In this document: positions 22,978 to 34,623 of the stretch, in pieces
Layout of the letters: each line of letters starts with the position of its first letter
How positions within the stretch are numbered: position 1 is the stretch's first letter
From: Reticulascus tulasneorum
Lineage: Eukaryota > Ascomycota > Sordariomycetes > Glomerellales > Reticulascaceae
DNA: 64,000 nt
Direction of reading: 5' to 3'
Assembly (NCBI GenBank): GCA_001557505.1
Contig: LSAX01000001.1
Span: 3,348,001-3,412,000 of the forward strand
Notes under the pieces: generated by a model
Databases searched by the model: none
Seen by the model: the letters and a program-made list of their open reading frames with translations, nothing else
Told to the model about the DNA's origin: nothing
Translations under genes and position numbers: made by a program

Positions 22978-24073
22978 CGTGACGGGGGGGAAAGGGGGTT
23001 TTATCGACGAATTGATCGCAGACCGCAGTTCGCAAGCTATCTCGAGGTTCCCAGATGTTTTTTTTTCCCGTTTCGGTTTGCAAGAGGAAAGTGGTAAGAG
23101 TCTCGAAGTTTCAAAAGCTAAGAAAAGTTTCGAGGTTCGAAAGCTGTCCCCCGGGGGGCTGAACACGGACCGCGGCGGTTTCGCCAATAAAAAAGTCGCG
23201 TTGATTAGCCAGGTCAATTGGCGGGCACCGAAACGCTCAATAGTTTTCCGAGTTTCGATGCGAAGATGCGGGAATCGCTCCGAATTTCTCCTTGCGATAC
23301 TAACTTTTTTTCTTTTTCGTTTGGGAACCAGGAGACCGCGAGCTGGTCGAAAGTTCTGACGAGAGCCCTCCCAATAAATGTTTCTTTTGCTTGTCTGGCC
23401 TGAACGAGGCGATGACCTAAGACCGTGTAACAAAGCCACGATGGGCCAGGCTATAAATTGCTTCGCCCATTCCCGAGCTGACCGGGTACATCCTAGTTAG
23501 GTCGGGCAGTCGGGGTCGGTCCAGTTGCAGAGCCCCTGCATGATGGGCTGACATGACCTGCGACTTCATTACAAAGGCATGTAGCTGCATATCTTCATAT
23601 CGACCCATGCGGTTATTTGTTCCGAGTCGGAAGCTGGTAACGTTCTTTGACCACGCAGCTAGACCAACTTCACCTTGACTTGGAGCCTTCGTGAGGATAT
23701 GGTTCGACTTGGTGATCATCACATTACTTCTTATTAAATATCCTATGTGAACCCGTTCTACTGTACCCTGACAAACCTCCCGAATGAGGGGGATTCAACC
23801 TTCATGGGTCTGGTTGTCAAGAAATAAACTACTTCAATGCGGTAGCGTGCAAAAAACCGTGGTATCATCGCTAGAAATGCCGACCGTCAAAACGATGACC
23901 GACTCCCCTCCGCCTTGTAAAGCACATCCAGCAATACTGCGAATAGTACAGATAGGCCTATTACTCAAACAGTAAACGCAGAAATTCAAGTAGGCGATGT
24001 CGTCACGCCACGCGCCAAACATAGGCTTCCCCTTGCCGCTCCCTCCCAAGCAAGACAATTAGTATTGTAGTTA
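22978..24073. other. Intergenic; kinase promoter and CLIP gene 3' flank
   Basis: 1.1 kb between two minus-strand genes. A 9-nt T run lies near 23059-23067, within a purine/pyrimidine-skewed kinase leader. The long open frame crossing it on the same strand (22357-23439) overlaps the kinase exons in another frame and is not supported. Confidence 0.55.
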
Positions 24074-26635
24074 TTAGAACGCATCCTCGAACGGGCAGTC
24101 GACGCTGTCGTGCCCATCACGCTCGCAGAGCGCGCACCATTTCGCATCGTCCACTACACCGCTGTCCTTTCCAGCAACTGGGCCAGACTCCATGGGATTG
24201 GGCAGAATCTTGACAGTCGGAGGACCAACTGGGGTCTTTGTCTTTACGGGTGAAAGAGGCGCCGGCTTGATGTCTTCGTAGCCGTTGGTTGGTGTCAGAG
24301 GCTTCAGGCCTTCCCTGACAACATCTTTGCCCGTCTTCGTGGCCTCGGCACCGGTCTTGGAACCTTCCGAGCCGAACATGTTTGTGCAAGTGAGGATATC
24401 GTGGCCACCGGTCTCGCAAATCTCGCACCACAGAGTACTATTCTCGGTAGCAGTGGAGTAGGCATCGCTCTCAGGCATCGTATCGAGAGTTCGAGCTCGC
24501 TTGTGGTGGGTTTCAGGGGAGCGAGGCTCGTGGTTGCGAGCCAGGATGACGGTGTCCCTCGAATCACGAAGCGAAGAGCGATGAGCACTCCCAATGGTCA
24601 TGGCACTGCCTCGGTGAGTCGCAGCACCCCCCCTTCGAAGGACCTCCAACTCCCGCTCAAGCTCTTCTTCCCTGTGACTCTTGTCATCGACCAGCGCACG
24701 AAGATTCGAGACCTCCTGCTCCAGCTTCTCCCGGACTCTGGCGTCCATGGACCCCCCTGCTTTGTGCATTTTGGAGAAAGAGCCAGTGCGCTGAGCCGAT
24801 ATTTTCTCCGGAGAGTCGGAACCAGGAATGGAGTCTCTGCTGAGAGAGTGAATGATGGCCTTGAGGCCTCGGATCTCATCCTCCTTTTGTTCGAGTTCCT
24901 TGGATACAGATGTCCGGTCCCCATTAGCGACGCCTCCGGGGTTCATTGCGGCGGAAGCTTTCTCACGCTCCCGACGCAGTTCGGATCGTGTTCGTTCCAC
25001 TTCCCCACGCAGAAACTCAACCTCACCCCTGGCCTCAGCCTCTCCTCTCCTCGCATCTTCTAGTCCTTCCTCCAGCTCTTGCACAAGCTCTTCGAGCTGT
25101 TTCAGCTGACGTGCAACGGAATCCACGTCATCGGTCCTAGATTCCAGGTCTCGAATATCCTGCATCAACTCCTCTATCCGCTTTTCGTACACCCGTTCCG
25201 TCTCGGTACTAGCCATTTCCAGGGTATCAATGGTGCTGCGAAAATCGGCTCTGTGCGCGTCGAACTCTGCCGTGAGCATGGCGATCCTTTCGCTCTTCTC
25301 CCTCAGGATAGCACGAAGTTGTAAAGCGTCCTTATCGTCAATACTGCTCCGCCGCATCCTGAAGCCGTCCGGATGATCCATTAGGTTCTGCACCTCGGCA
25401 AGGCTGCTCTCCATCTCGGCCAAAGTGGCAGCCTGATCTCGGAGTTGCCGATCTCTCTCGTCAAGTTGTGACCGGAGCCTGTCAACCTCATCATCGTTGG
25501 CTCGCGATGCTGGCCGCATCTTGAGGTTGAAAGACGAGACAGAGCTTATGCTCCCGTTCTTGGCTGTTCGTGGCAAGCCGACAGGCGTCGTCTCGTCGTC
25601 GGTGAAGCCCGAAGAGTTCCCCATAGCTGAGGCGCTGCGAGGCCCGATACTACCTTTCCTCTCCAGCTTTGATCCTTTCTTGTTCGGGTCTCCTGCGGTC
25701 CCGCGTACACTTTGGGCAAATCGGTTGGTCGTAGGGCTGCCATATCTCGAGGGTGCTTTGGCTGGGGTACCTATGGACGGCCGGGGTCCAGGTGTCATTT
25801 GCAATCTTCGAATGGGAGACTCTGGCCGTGGGAGAGAGGGCCTGGGTCGCTTTCCCTGGGGACTCGGAGCGCGACCAGGACCCATCGACTGGCTGAACTT
25901 TGGCACCGAGGGAGTTGGTGGTGTGTAGTTTGTCGAGTTCTGGTTTCCAACTTTCAAGCCGCCCAGAGGGCCAGTCGTGGGTGTAAGTGGAAATGAGCTA
26001 GCTGCCGAGGTAGGCGGCGAGTCCCTCCTGGCAGCCTTGCTGACGGGCAAGAAGATGCCGGCGCCAGCGACAGTAGTCGTAAAGTATGAAATGCTGCGCC
26101 ATAAATCGCGTTAGATCATTTCCAAACCAAAAAAAAAACACCTATACATGGCAACTTACCCATCCACATCACCGTTATTCTTCCCTCGCGGCGCGAAGTC
26201 CTGGTGTAGTTCGACACCAGCAAAAGTGCCTTTCTTCCCTTGCACTGTACCAATGAAGCGTACTGTGCCATACATGCTCCCGGGCACGTCGACAATGTCG
26301 CCGAGAACATAATCCTCGCCGCCTTTCCCAGGGGTAGCGGGCGCCATATTCCTTTCAGACGACTCGCTCAGCACGGTGTTCAGAGCATAGGACTCGCTGA
26401 CATCAGGAATGGAGGCCAAAGAGCTCTGGGTGAGCGCGGCGAAGGAGGCTTTACGCGCCAGGGAGTTTGCGGGGGCAAGGCGCGAGTGGGCGCTGTATAT
26501 GGCGTTGAGGTTTGGTGTAGAGGCTGTAGAAGCGATGCCGCTGGTGAAGCTGGATGCTTTTCGTAGGGAACGACCTTGTTGTGAGAATAATGGTCTGGTG
26601 ATGTTTTGTGTTGTGGTGGTGGTGGTTGAAGACAT
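24074..26635 (-). CDS. clipA: CLIP-170-type microtubule plus-end tracking protein (CAP-Gly)
   Basis: Binds growing microtubule ends; relatives are CLIP-170, S. pombe Tip1 and A. nidulans ClipA. Exons 26635-26160 and 26093-24074 (66-nt intron with a long T tract) give 831 aa. A Ser/Thr-rich head (1-105) precedes one CAP-Gly domain (about 107-180) containing GTFAGVEL and GKNNGDVDGISYF; the intron splits the last Gly codon of this block. The usual tubulin-binding GKNDG reads GKNNG here. Pro/Ser/Arg-rich linker follows, then a coiled coil (about 355-640, with RLRSQLDERDRQLRDQ). Two zinc knuckles follow: CEICETGGHDILTC (about 715) and CALCERDGHDSVDC (about 812). The C-terminus ends acidic-aromatic (FEDAF), reminiscent of the tail of CLIP-170. 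One CAP-Gly instead of two is normal for fungi. Confidence 0.9.
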
Positions 26636-29600
26636 GCTGGAAGTTTAATGCGCGCCCAGGGGGGCGACCGCTAAATTGGACCACCGGTAACTCTGGAGCA
26701 ACCACGGAAAAAATTAAAAAAACAGCTGTGAGTGGGCACCTAAGTAAAACTTGGTAGGCTCAGGGTCACCGGAGTTGGTGGTTGCGGAGGGTGTCTCATT
26801 TGTTTATGCGACCCCACGCAAATAACTGTCCTGGCAAATAGGGATGGCCCCTTTTTATTTACCTATCGTGGCAAAGGAAGCCCAAGGAACCAGCACAGGC
26901 ACGCGGGCGCGCGATCTGCGACTTGTGCCGCTACCTGTCTTCTAAGCTCGATCGGTCGTTCGTTCGGTAGGTCGTCTAGCTGGCCCCAGGGTAATTTCAA
27001 CCAGCAGGTCGGAACTTGTGAGTAAATGACAACTGATGTCCAAGCGACAAAAGATGCCAGGAAAGTCTGAAGAAACCACAACCACAGGGTCCGTCTTGTA
27101 ACGTTAGGTAGTAAGTAGTAAGAGGGAAGAGAGGGGGTTTTGGTCCGATCGAAGAGAGAGAAATTCGTCCCGTCACTTTCTCTTATTGCGTTGAGCACGG
27201 CCTCTGCCTCCACACTGCAACGTCAGAAAGAAAGAAAGAAACGCACTTCCCAGACGTTTCCGGAAGCCTTTGGAGGGGGGCACGGCTTGCAGGCTGGTCC
27301 TCCCTTTTCCCGATTCTCCCAGTCGACGACAGGAAACGGAAGGGACTGTCCAGTCTGGCCAGGAATAGGGGAGTTTGGGGAGCAGCAGGCGACGGGGGCA
27401 GACGACGGAGGGTGGCAGTGAACCAACCTTTCAGGGGTTTGAGAGATTGGGAGCTTCCGACGATGCTTGGTTTGGCGGAGCAGCCAGCCAACCTTTTGTT
27501 TGGGAGGAGGGAGGAGGGAGGAGGGAGGTGAGAACAAAGAAAACGAAGGGATTCGGAATCTCTCACCACTCTCCCAGTCTCCCTCTCGGTCTTTTTAATT
27601 CTTTGCTGCATTGTTTACTATTTACTGTCAAGCCCTCCCGTGTCCAGTAATGCAGCGTCAGCAGCGCCTGCGATATCTGGCGTTTCAGCCAACCTGGAGT
27701 CCTCATTCCTGGGCTTGTTGATATTACACCTGCAGATCTAGCGCTCACTGGCTCCATGGTTGCCGTGATATGCCGTTGCTTTGCATCCCTTCACCGCCGC
27801 ACCGTACCTGAACTAAGCGGGTATTGAAATAAAGGGAGTTCGTCGCTACAGCCCGATGTGTTCGTGGAGAGCTCGTACTCGTTCGCTTGCTGAATCCCTG
27901 TTTCGATGCTCCAGCTGCCCCAGCCTGACCAGCAACGCTCAACAAAGAACTAAGTTACGAGTGAGTAGTCCGTACCATCTCGGGCATTGCAATGATGTGT
28001 GGATGTACAAGTACCTCCAGCAGCTTGCTGTGAAGGAAGCAAAAGCCATCCAACTCTTGCTAGTGAGGTTTTATGAGAGGCTTGAGTGTCCCGTCGATGG
28101 ACAGCGCCAATTAGGCCAACGATAACCACTCTCACCAAATTGGTCAAATCTCCATAGAGTCCAATGCAAGCCTTTCGCCCCATCCACCGCGCCAATGTAG
28201 CATTATTGGTGACGACAGAGCGCCGATGGACATCCGGCCTGCATGGTCGAACCAGACTTTGGGCGAAAATACTACGTGGTAGGAAGATCACGAGCGGAGC
28301 GCCATCAACAGCTAGTTTTAGTAACCTGAGTCCTATCTGTGATGTCTAATCTGTAATTAGTAGTAATCTGCACACATGGATGCCATTCTACATACGTAGT
28401 ACTTGTCGTTTGAGCCCGTGGCTAGACTGAATATCAATCTCGTCGATGCCGAACGCACTCAAGGTAGAATAGGGCAGGCATGTACTACAGTACGTAGTAC
28501 TGGGAGAAGATCCCTTGATGGAGTTTGGTCCGAACAATCATGAGATCATATCATATATCCCTTCATAATTACATTCTTACCAACAACGGAATACCCCTTA
28601 GCTCAAGTATATGTGCATCTGATGTTTCGATATTATCTGGAGTACATGCTCTCTTCTCCTCCAATTTGTAAGATCATTGATCGCCTTCCCAGAAACAACA
28701 ACACGGCCGAACCAGATATTGAATTGCGACCCCCGGGTTTTCCCGTTGCTCTACAAATTGTAGGTTCGATGCCGCTATGATCCCCACCAGGCGGGGTTGG
28801 ACCGGGAAGCTGGATCGGGTAGCGGCTGCTCTGGTTGTCACTAATTACCTCTTGTACCAGGTGTTCATACTAATAACTTAGCGGGATGTAGGCGGCATTG
28901 CACGGGAGGCCCGCCCGCTGAAAGATATTCACGTACAGGCCCACAGTGGGGGTTCCAGCAAGTTAAACCCCGAGCAACTGTGACACTGAGAGGCCTCGGC
29001 TCATTAATCTCCAGAATTTCAGATTGCACCCGAGTGCAATATCCATAACACGCTAAACATCAGACGGGGGAGCCAATCTCATTACGATCAGGGCCCTGCT
29101 CCTACAGGGCTACAATTAGTTACATTCAGACCTCGAGTCTAGAACAAGCTATCAGAGGGGAAATGGCAATGGGGAATGTAGCTTTGTAATAGCGGCGAGA
29201 TAAGCCCACCTGTCACCTACAAATATCTGATTTTCCAGTGGCTCATTAGAGATCTTCATCAATAACATGGGCAATTTTGCGGACGCTTGCTGTCGGGCCC
29301 AGGGTCTAGTTGAACCGAACTCCACGCCCTTTAATTTTCCTTGCAAGGGCAATCCTAGCCCGATTCCAAATCGCTTCCACGATCTGTACACCTGATTCAG
29401 AATCCTCTTTACCCTTCGGAGACATCCCGCCTGCTTACATAGTAGCCTCAGAGTATGGCGGTATCTGAACAGCGAGGAGCGAACCTGGCAGGGTCTGAAT
29501 CCGGTGGTGCGAATGTGCCAGAACTTTGTTCTGGTGTGGATACGCATACGTCGTCCTGTCTTCTTCTGTGACGGCCGACCAGATGCTGAGCTTTTGCCCT

Positions 29601-29684
29601 TGGCTAAATCGAGATCGACGCAAGTGGCATGGACGACCCTGCATCCAAAGCTATGGTAGAGTGGTAACACACATTCCTTTCTTC
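26636..29684. other. 3 kb gene-poor spacer
   Basis: Holds the clipA promoter on its left and the 3' flank of the armadillo-like gene on its right. Open frames are short (at most 142 codons), overlap each other and carry no domain. It contains an AAAG repeat near 27225-27240, a GGGAGGA heptamer array at 27502-27528 and two TACGTAGTAC-type palindromes near 28393 and 28491. No rRNA, tRNA or transposon signature was recognised. Confidence 0.6.
27502..27528 (+). repeat. GGGAGGA heptamer repeat with G-quadruplex pattern
   Basis: Nearly four units of GGGAGGA. Four GGG runs are each separated by AGGA, which fits the G3N1-7 rule for a four-stranded G structure on the plus strand. Confidence 0.8.
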
Positions 29685-30744
29685 TCAGCTTGGCGAATCG
29701 TGGCTCCGTTCAATGATATCTTCCCTTCCGATCGGACGAGTCCCATCGTTGAACACCATTGCCTCCCTGTGTTGGCGTCTCAGCCGCTGCTCCTCTGCAG
29801 AATGCTCCCTCGTCCTTGGAACCTGCTCAACCGTACGTTCCTGTTCCTCCATCTCCGCATCAGCAAGCGTTATTTGCAAGGCGACGGTGAAGTTCGTAGT
29901 GTTGCTCTCAGGGCTTAAGGTAAAGTTCGTCCTCGCCGCCAGCTTAGACCCGATGATTGCCCTCGCTCCTGGCGTTGTATGAGCAATTCGAGTAACAATG
30001 TCGACAATCCGGTTGTTCTTGTGTTCCATATAGTACGTGAAGTTTTCTTGGATCTCCTTCTCGTCATCCCCCCAGTTCTGTTTTGCCAGCCATTTCTCCA
30101 CAAATTTGGCCCGGACCAGCATCTCTGCACCGTATTTGTTTATAAGCTCAAGGACGAACATGAGACAGAACCGCTCGGCCATGTCGCGCAAGTAGTACTC
30201 GTCCCAGTGCTTGTCGTCGAGTTTCGGATGGTCCACATCGCCCAGGCCAAGCTCGAGGGACCTAATGAGAGCTGTAGAAGCCTTCCAGCTATGAAGCTTT
30301 GCAAGTCCTTCTGGTACCACTCATCAGCACGACTTTCTCCCGAATCACTCCGCTTGTACGCGAAAACATACCATTGGTTTGCCCAGTTAATGTCGCCAGA
30401 GCCCGGAGGCATTGCATACGTGTATCGTAATCTGGTCGAGTAATGCCATACAGGAGCTGCTGTACCGTATCCAAATCGTTCGCGGCTCGGTCGCAAAGTA
30501 TCTTCACGGCGATCTCCCGTATCGAATAATTGGGATGTCCCAATAGCTTATCTAGCGTATCAATCTGAAGCGCATCTTCGGTGTCTTGCGTGATATATTG
30601 CGTTTTGGGTTGTGGTATTTTGACTTCGTTGTCGTCACGGATAAAGGTTAGCAACTGTGTCATCATCGTGACCATGCTAAATGTGGCTACGCCGATGCTT
30701 ATTAACACGACTCGCTCGTCGCGGAGAAGCGATAAGAGACTCAT
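29685..30744 (-). CDS. N-terminally membrane-anchored armadillo-like protein, function unknown
   Basis: Two exons (30744-30372, 30310-29685) with a 61-nt intron give 332 aa. I chose ATG 30744 (MSLLSLLRDERVV); the frame continues upstream to 31005 but that would overlap the divergent NOP14 start and there is no conserved-looking sequence there. Residues 10-33 (VVLISIGVATFSMVTMMTQLL) form one transmembrane segment. Residues about 60-115 look like an ARM/HEAT repeat (LDKLLGHPNYSIREIAVKIL, LYGITRPDYDTRMQCLRALATL). A helical region with YYLRDMAERFCLMFVLELI follows. The C-terminus is Gln/Glu/Arg-rich. It is conserved in style with fungal hypothetical proteins, but I cannot name a function. It shares a 248-bp promoter with NOP14. 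Confidence 0.8.
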
Positions 30745-30992
30745 TTTGAATGGGAAAATACCAGTCGTACTCGTCGCATGGCTAGTAGTTCTGCTTCCGT
30801 TGAAAGGTCCTAATGTCGACGATTGGAGCTGCGGCATAAGGACATAAATTTTGCCGACCGCCACCGCTTCAATCCCCACTACCAGCTGATAAGATAAGCT
30901 TGTCCCGCTCAAAAAAATTTGGGCACTCGTCGTTAACCTACCTTGCTCAACTTGAACAGCAAAGCTACGAAGGTAGACCGAACTGCACAACA
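30745..30992. promoter_or_regulatory. Shared divergent promoter of NOP14 and the armadillo-like gene
   Basis: 248 bp between two start codons. AAAAAAATTT at 30911-30920 resembles the RRPE element (AAAAATTTT) of yeast ribosome-biogenesis genes, about 75 bp upstream of the NOP14 ATG. The assignment rests on similarity to the yeast element only. Confidence 0.5.
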
Positions 30993-33900
30993 ATGGCTGG
31001 CTCACAGCTCAAACGGTTGAAAGCCTCTCTGAGGGAGCAGGGAATAATAGGTCCTCAACAGTCGAAACGGCAAAGGGCGCAGGACCAACCGGCCAAGAAT
31101 GAAAAGCGCCTGCAACGAAGCACCGCTCGAGCCCAGATTAAGGAGCAATTCAACCCTTTTGACCTCAAGCACAATGCCCGAGGACCGAAGTTTGCAGTAA
31201 CCAGCAATCGCCCTCTTACTGGCAATGCTGCAAAAGGCATCCATGGACGCCCAGCGGCCGCAAAATCTCTTGGCGAAGAAAATGTACGGAGTGCCCAAAA
31301 CTAAAAGGTGTTTACTTTGCTAAGATCTACATAGCGCCGACAGACTTTGTTAGTCGAGATGCAGAGGCGGAACAAAGTCGGAGGCATTCTCGATCGTCGA
31401 TTTGGTGAAAACGACCCCACAATGGCGCTCGAAGACAAGATGCTTGAACGATTTGCGAGAGAGAAGCAGAGGAGCCACAAAAGGAGCTCATTATTCGACC
31501 TGGAAGAGGACGATGCGAACGAGGAGTTGACACATGGAGGGAAATCTTTGACGTTTGGTGACTCGGAACTGGTGGATGACTTTGACGAAGGGGACGTTCA
31601 AGACCTGCTGGAAGATGAAGAAGATACTGCCATGGTCAACGAGCAGAGACTAAAACGTATGAGGAATATGGATGGAGAGACCATCGAGGACGAGGATGCC
31701 AATGGTCAGCCAGAAAGAAAGAAGACAAAAAAGGAAGTCATGTCTGAACTGATTGCGAAATCGAAGATGTATAAGGTAAGGATATCTGTGGTGGACTTTT
31801 ATCCCCGCTACTACCTTCTCAACCTCATTTTGGGGCTGCTTGTTCTTTTCACGGAACTAGAAATGCCTAATATGCTTGAAAGTCCTGGTCATAGCATTCA
31901 CTAACTGTCTTCAGTACGAGCGTCAAGCAGCCAAGGACGACGATGACGAACTCAGGAGAGAATTAGACAAGGAGCTCCGAGATGTGCGGAATCTCCTTTA
32001 TGCAGGCGGCAGAGCAGGCGGCGGCTTCCCGCTAGATGGACTCCGAGAACGAGAAGGGCCAGCACCTATTATCGCCGGTGTTGATAAAGCTTCATTTGAG
32101 AAAGACTTCGATCTTCGCCTGAGACAGATGGTCCAGGACAAACGGGCGCAGCCTACCGTGAGTTCTTCCTCTAATACCAAACACATCAATCGCTAACCGC
32201 TTGGACAACACAGACCCGTACAAAGACAGACGAAGAGATGGCAGAAGAAGAAGCAGCCAGGCTAAAAGAACTTGAGCAGAACCGTCTGAAGCGGATGAGG
32301 GGCGAGAGTATCTCAGACGACAGTGAATCCGAAGAAATGGACGAAGAAGAAACCAAGCCCGTTGAGCAAAATGCACCATTTCAATTTCTCAATCCCGAAG
32401 AGGAAGAGGAAGATTGGGGCTTGGGGAAGGGTATCAGAACACGTCCAACCGCCACACAATTGGGATTTGACGACGAAGATGACTTCATTGTGGAATCCGA
32501 CCTCATCGCCAGCGGCTCGGACTTGGAGCCTCTTGATAACTCATCTGACGAGGACTCGGAAGAGGACGGTGACGAGGACTCTGACGAAGAAGACGAGTTT
32601 ACTAAAGGCCTACTGAACGAACAAGAAGCGAAAAGCTCAATTTTCGACAAATCTACTCACCACAAAGACACTGCCAACATTGATAGCGACTCTTCTGAGT
32701 TGCCTTACACCTTTCCATGCCCAGAATCTTTGGAGGAGCTCACGAAGCTGGCAACACAATACCCAATTGAAAAACTGCCAACTATCGTGCAAAGACTACG
32801 AGCATTGTATCACCCCAAATTGAACAGCAAGAATAAGGAGAAGCTATCAAACTTCTCAATGGCTCTGGTGGATTATATCTCAACCTCTCGTGGGGCAACT
32901 GAGCAGCCACCCTTTTCAGTCCTGGAAAATCTAATACGGCACATCCACTCTCTGGCAAAGATGTTCCCGATACAGATAGCGAAGCAGTTCCGCACCCACA
33001 TCGAAGAGATTGGGCGTCTGCGGCCACTCTCTATACACACCGGTGATCTTATCCTCTTCGCAGCTATTGGGACTATATTCCCGCCGTCTGACAACTTTCA
33101 TCAAGTCGTCACCCCTGCAGGGTTGACTATGGGGAGATACCTCGGCCAGAAAGTTCCACAAACCCTCAGCGATTATGCTACTGGTCTTTACCTTGCGACA
33201 CTTTCTGTCCAGTTTCAACAACTCTCGAAGAGATATGTACCAGAAGTCATGAACTGCTGCTTGAATACGCTTTGCGCGTTGGCTCCCGTTGCACCCTCTT
33301 CGAGTTTGGGACAGTTTCCGATTCACGAGCCTGCTCCTGGTATACGAATCACAAATGCCCGCAAAAGTAGTCTCAGGAAGATTTCCATCGCCGATTGTTC
33401 TCTGAATGATCAAACGACAATCGAAGCAGAATCCACAAAGACGGCACTCGTGGACACTACTATTCATCTTTTGGAGACTGCCGCAGATACGTGGACTGGA
33501 AAAGCTGCACTTTTCGAGACCTTTGAGCCAGCATTGAAGATATTAAAGCATCTCAACAACAAAGCATGCCGTTCCAAACTGCCCGAAGCCCTCGTAGAGC
33601 GGATCGAGAAAGCGACCTCCAAATTTGAGCGAATGCTAAAGATTGCGCACCTTTCTCGGCGACCTCTCGAACTGCATCACCATCGACCTCTGGCAATCAA
33701 AACCTACATTCCCAAGTTCGAGGGTGAAAACTTCGACCCCTCCAAACATTACGATCCAGATCGCGATAGGGCCGAGCTGGCCAAGTTGAAGGCGGAACAC
33801 AAGAAGGAGCGGAAGGGTGCCCTACGAGAAATAAGGAAGGACACCAGGTTCATGGCTCGTGAGAGCCTCCGTGTGAAGAAGGTCAAGGATGAGGCCTACG

Positions 33901-34007
33901 AAAAGAAGTACAAGAGACTTGTCGCTGAGATTCAGAGCGAGGAAGGCAGGGAGGCGAACGCCTATGAGAGGGAGAAGGAAGGTAGGAAGAGGGACAAGCG
34001 GAGGTAG
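30993..34007 (+). CDS. NOP14: Nucleolar SSU processome protein Nop14
   Basis: Needed for 18S rRNA processing and 40S assembly, with Emg1 and Noc4 in yeast. Exons 30993-31283, 31335-31775, 31915-32157 and 32214-34007 give 922 aa, close to family size. Signatures: N-terminal MAGSQLKRLKASLREQGI, then NPFDLKHNARGPKF, and after the first splice RRQTLLVEMQRRNKVGGILD followed by DRRFGENDPTMALEDKMLERF and ELTHGGKSLTF, the most conserved Nop14 block. Two acidic tracts (about residues 140-200 and 370-460) are typical. The C-terminal region includes HHRPLAIKTYIPKFEG and a Lys/Arg-rich end consistent with nucleolar targeting. Intron 2 is 139 nt, the others 51 and 56 nt. Divergent from the armadillo-like gene; tandem with GPATCH11. 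Confidence 0.96.
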
Positions 34008-34623
34008 ATTTGAATATTCATGAGTTGTGAACAAAGCAAAACCTTGAATATCATAGATGATATCCTGAGATTACTCCAAATCAAGGGGGCGAGAACTATC
34101 AGTCACTTCCATTCAAAGCCCTGTTCCATACGCTGTACGTCCGTAAACTGCCCACCGATGCTAGTGGATGCTTCCAATTATTAGGTTGCATTCTACAGGG
34201 CTTATGCACTCCATTTTAGTGCACGGTTAACAATGTAGAGCCGCTGGTGGCTTTTGAGTACTTCCGAGCCAAGTTATCCACTCAAGTGAACGACATAAAC
34301 AATTGTTTACTACGTAGTATGCCATACTCGACCTAATATGCGAGTATTTTGGCAGCTTACTAGGAGGAGCGTATCTAGTATTCTTAGTGAGATGTCTATT
34401 TTGTAAGACAATTGCTACAGGTGCTAGTTCGAAGGTCAAGCGTTTGGTATTCGGGTTCAAACCACTGTTGAACTTTTTTTCCGTAATAACTTGAACATTG
34501 AGGTTGAGTTGATGTGATTTGGGGTTTTTATTTTAGAATGGACTTGCCATCCTAGTCAACCCAAACCCACCAGACGCATAACTTACCGAATCAAGAGATT
34601 AGTACATTTGTTCTGTTCACACG
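34008..34623. other. Intergenic, GPATCH11 promoter
   Basis: 616 nt between tandem plus-strand genes. A TACTACGTAGTAT palindrome lies at about 34308-34320. A GGGTTCAAACC motif followed by a T run near 34453-34487 resembles a pol III B box plus terminator, but no cloverleaf can be folded. No gene seen. Confidence 0.55.

Noticed and set aside
22357..23439. 360-codon open frame on the minus strand
   Set aside because: Same strand as the kinase but another frame; overlaps its exons 1-2 and is Arg/Pro-rich, as expected of a shifted GC-rich frame.
26863..27611. Overlapping minus-strand open frames of 104-142 codons
   Set aside because: They overlap each other in different frames, are low complexity, begin near the clipA promoter, and show no domain or splice support.
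28745..28775. GGTTCGATGCC resembling a tRNA B box
   Set aside because: Flanking bases do not pair into a T stem, and no A box or acceptor stem is found at the right distance.
34450..34490. GGGTTCAAACC followed by a T run, like a pol III gene end
   Set aside because: The T stem fails at the second pair and no cloverleaf can be drawn upstream.
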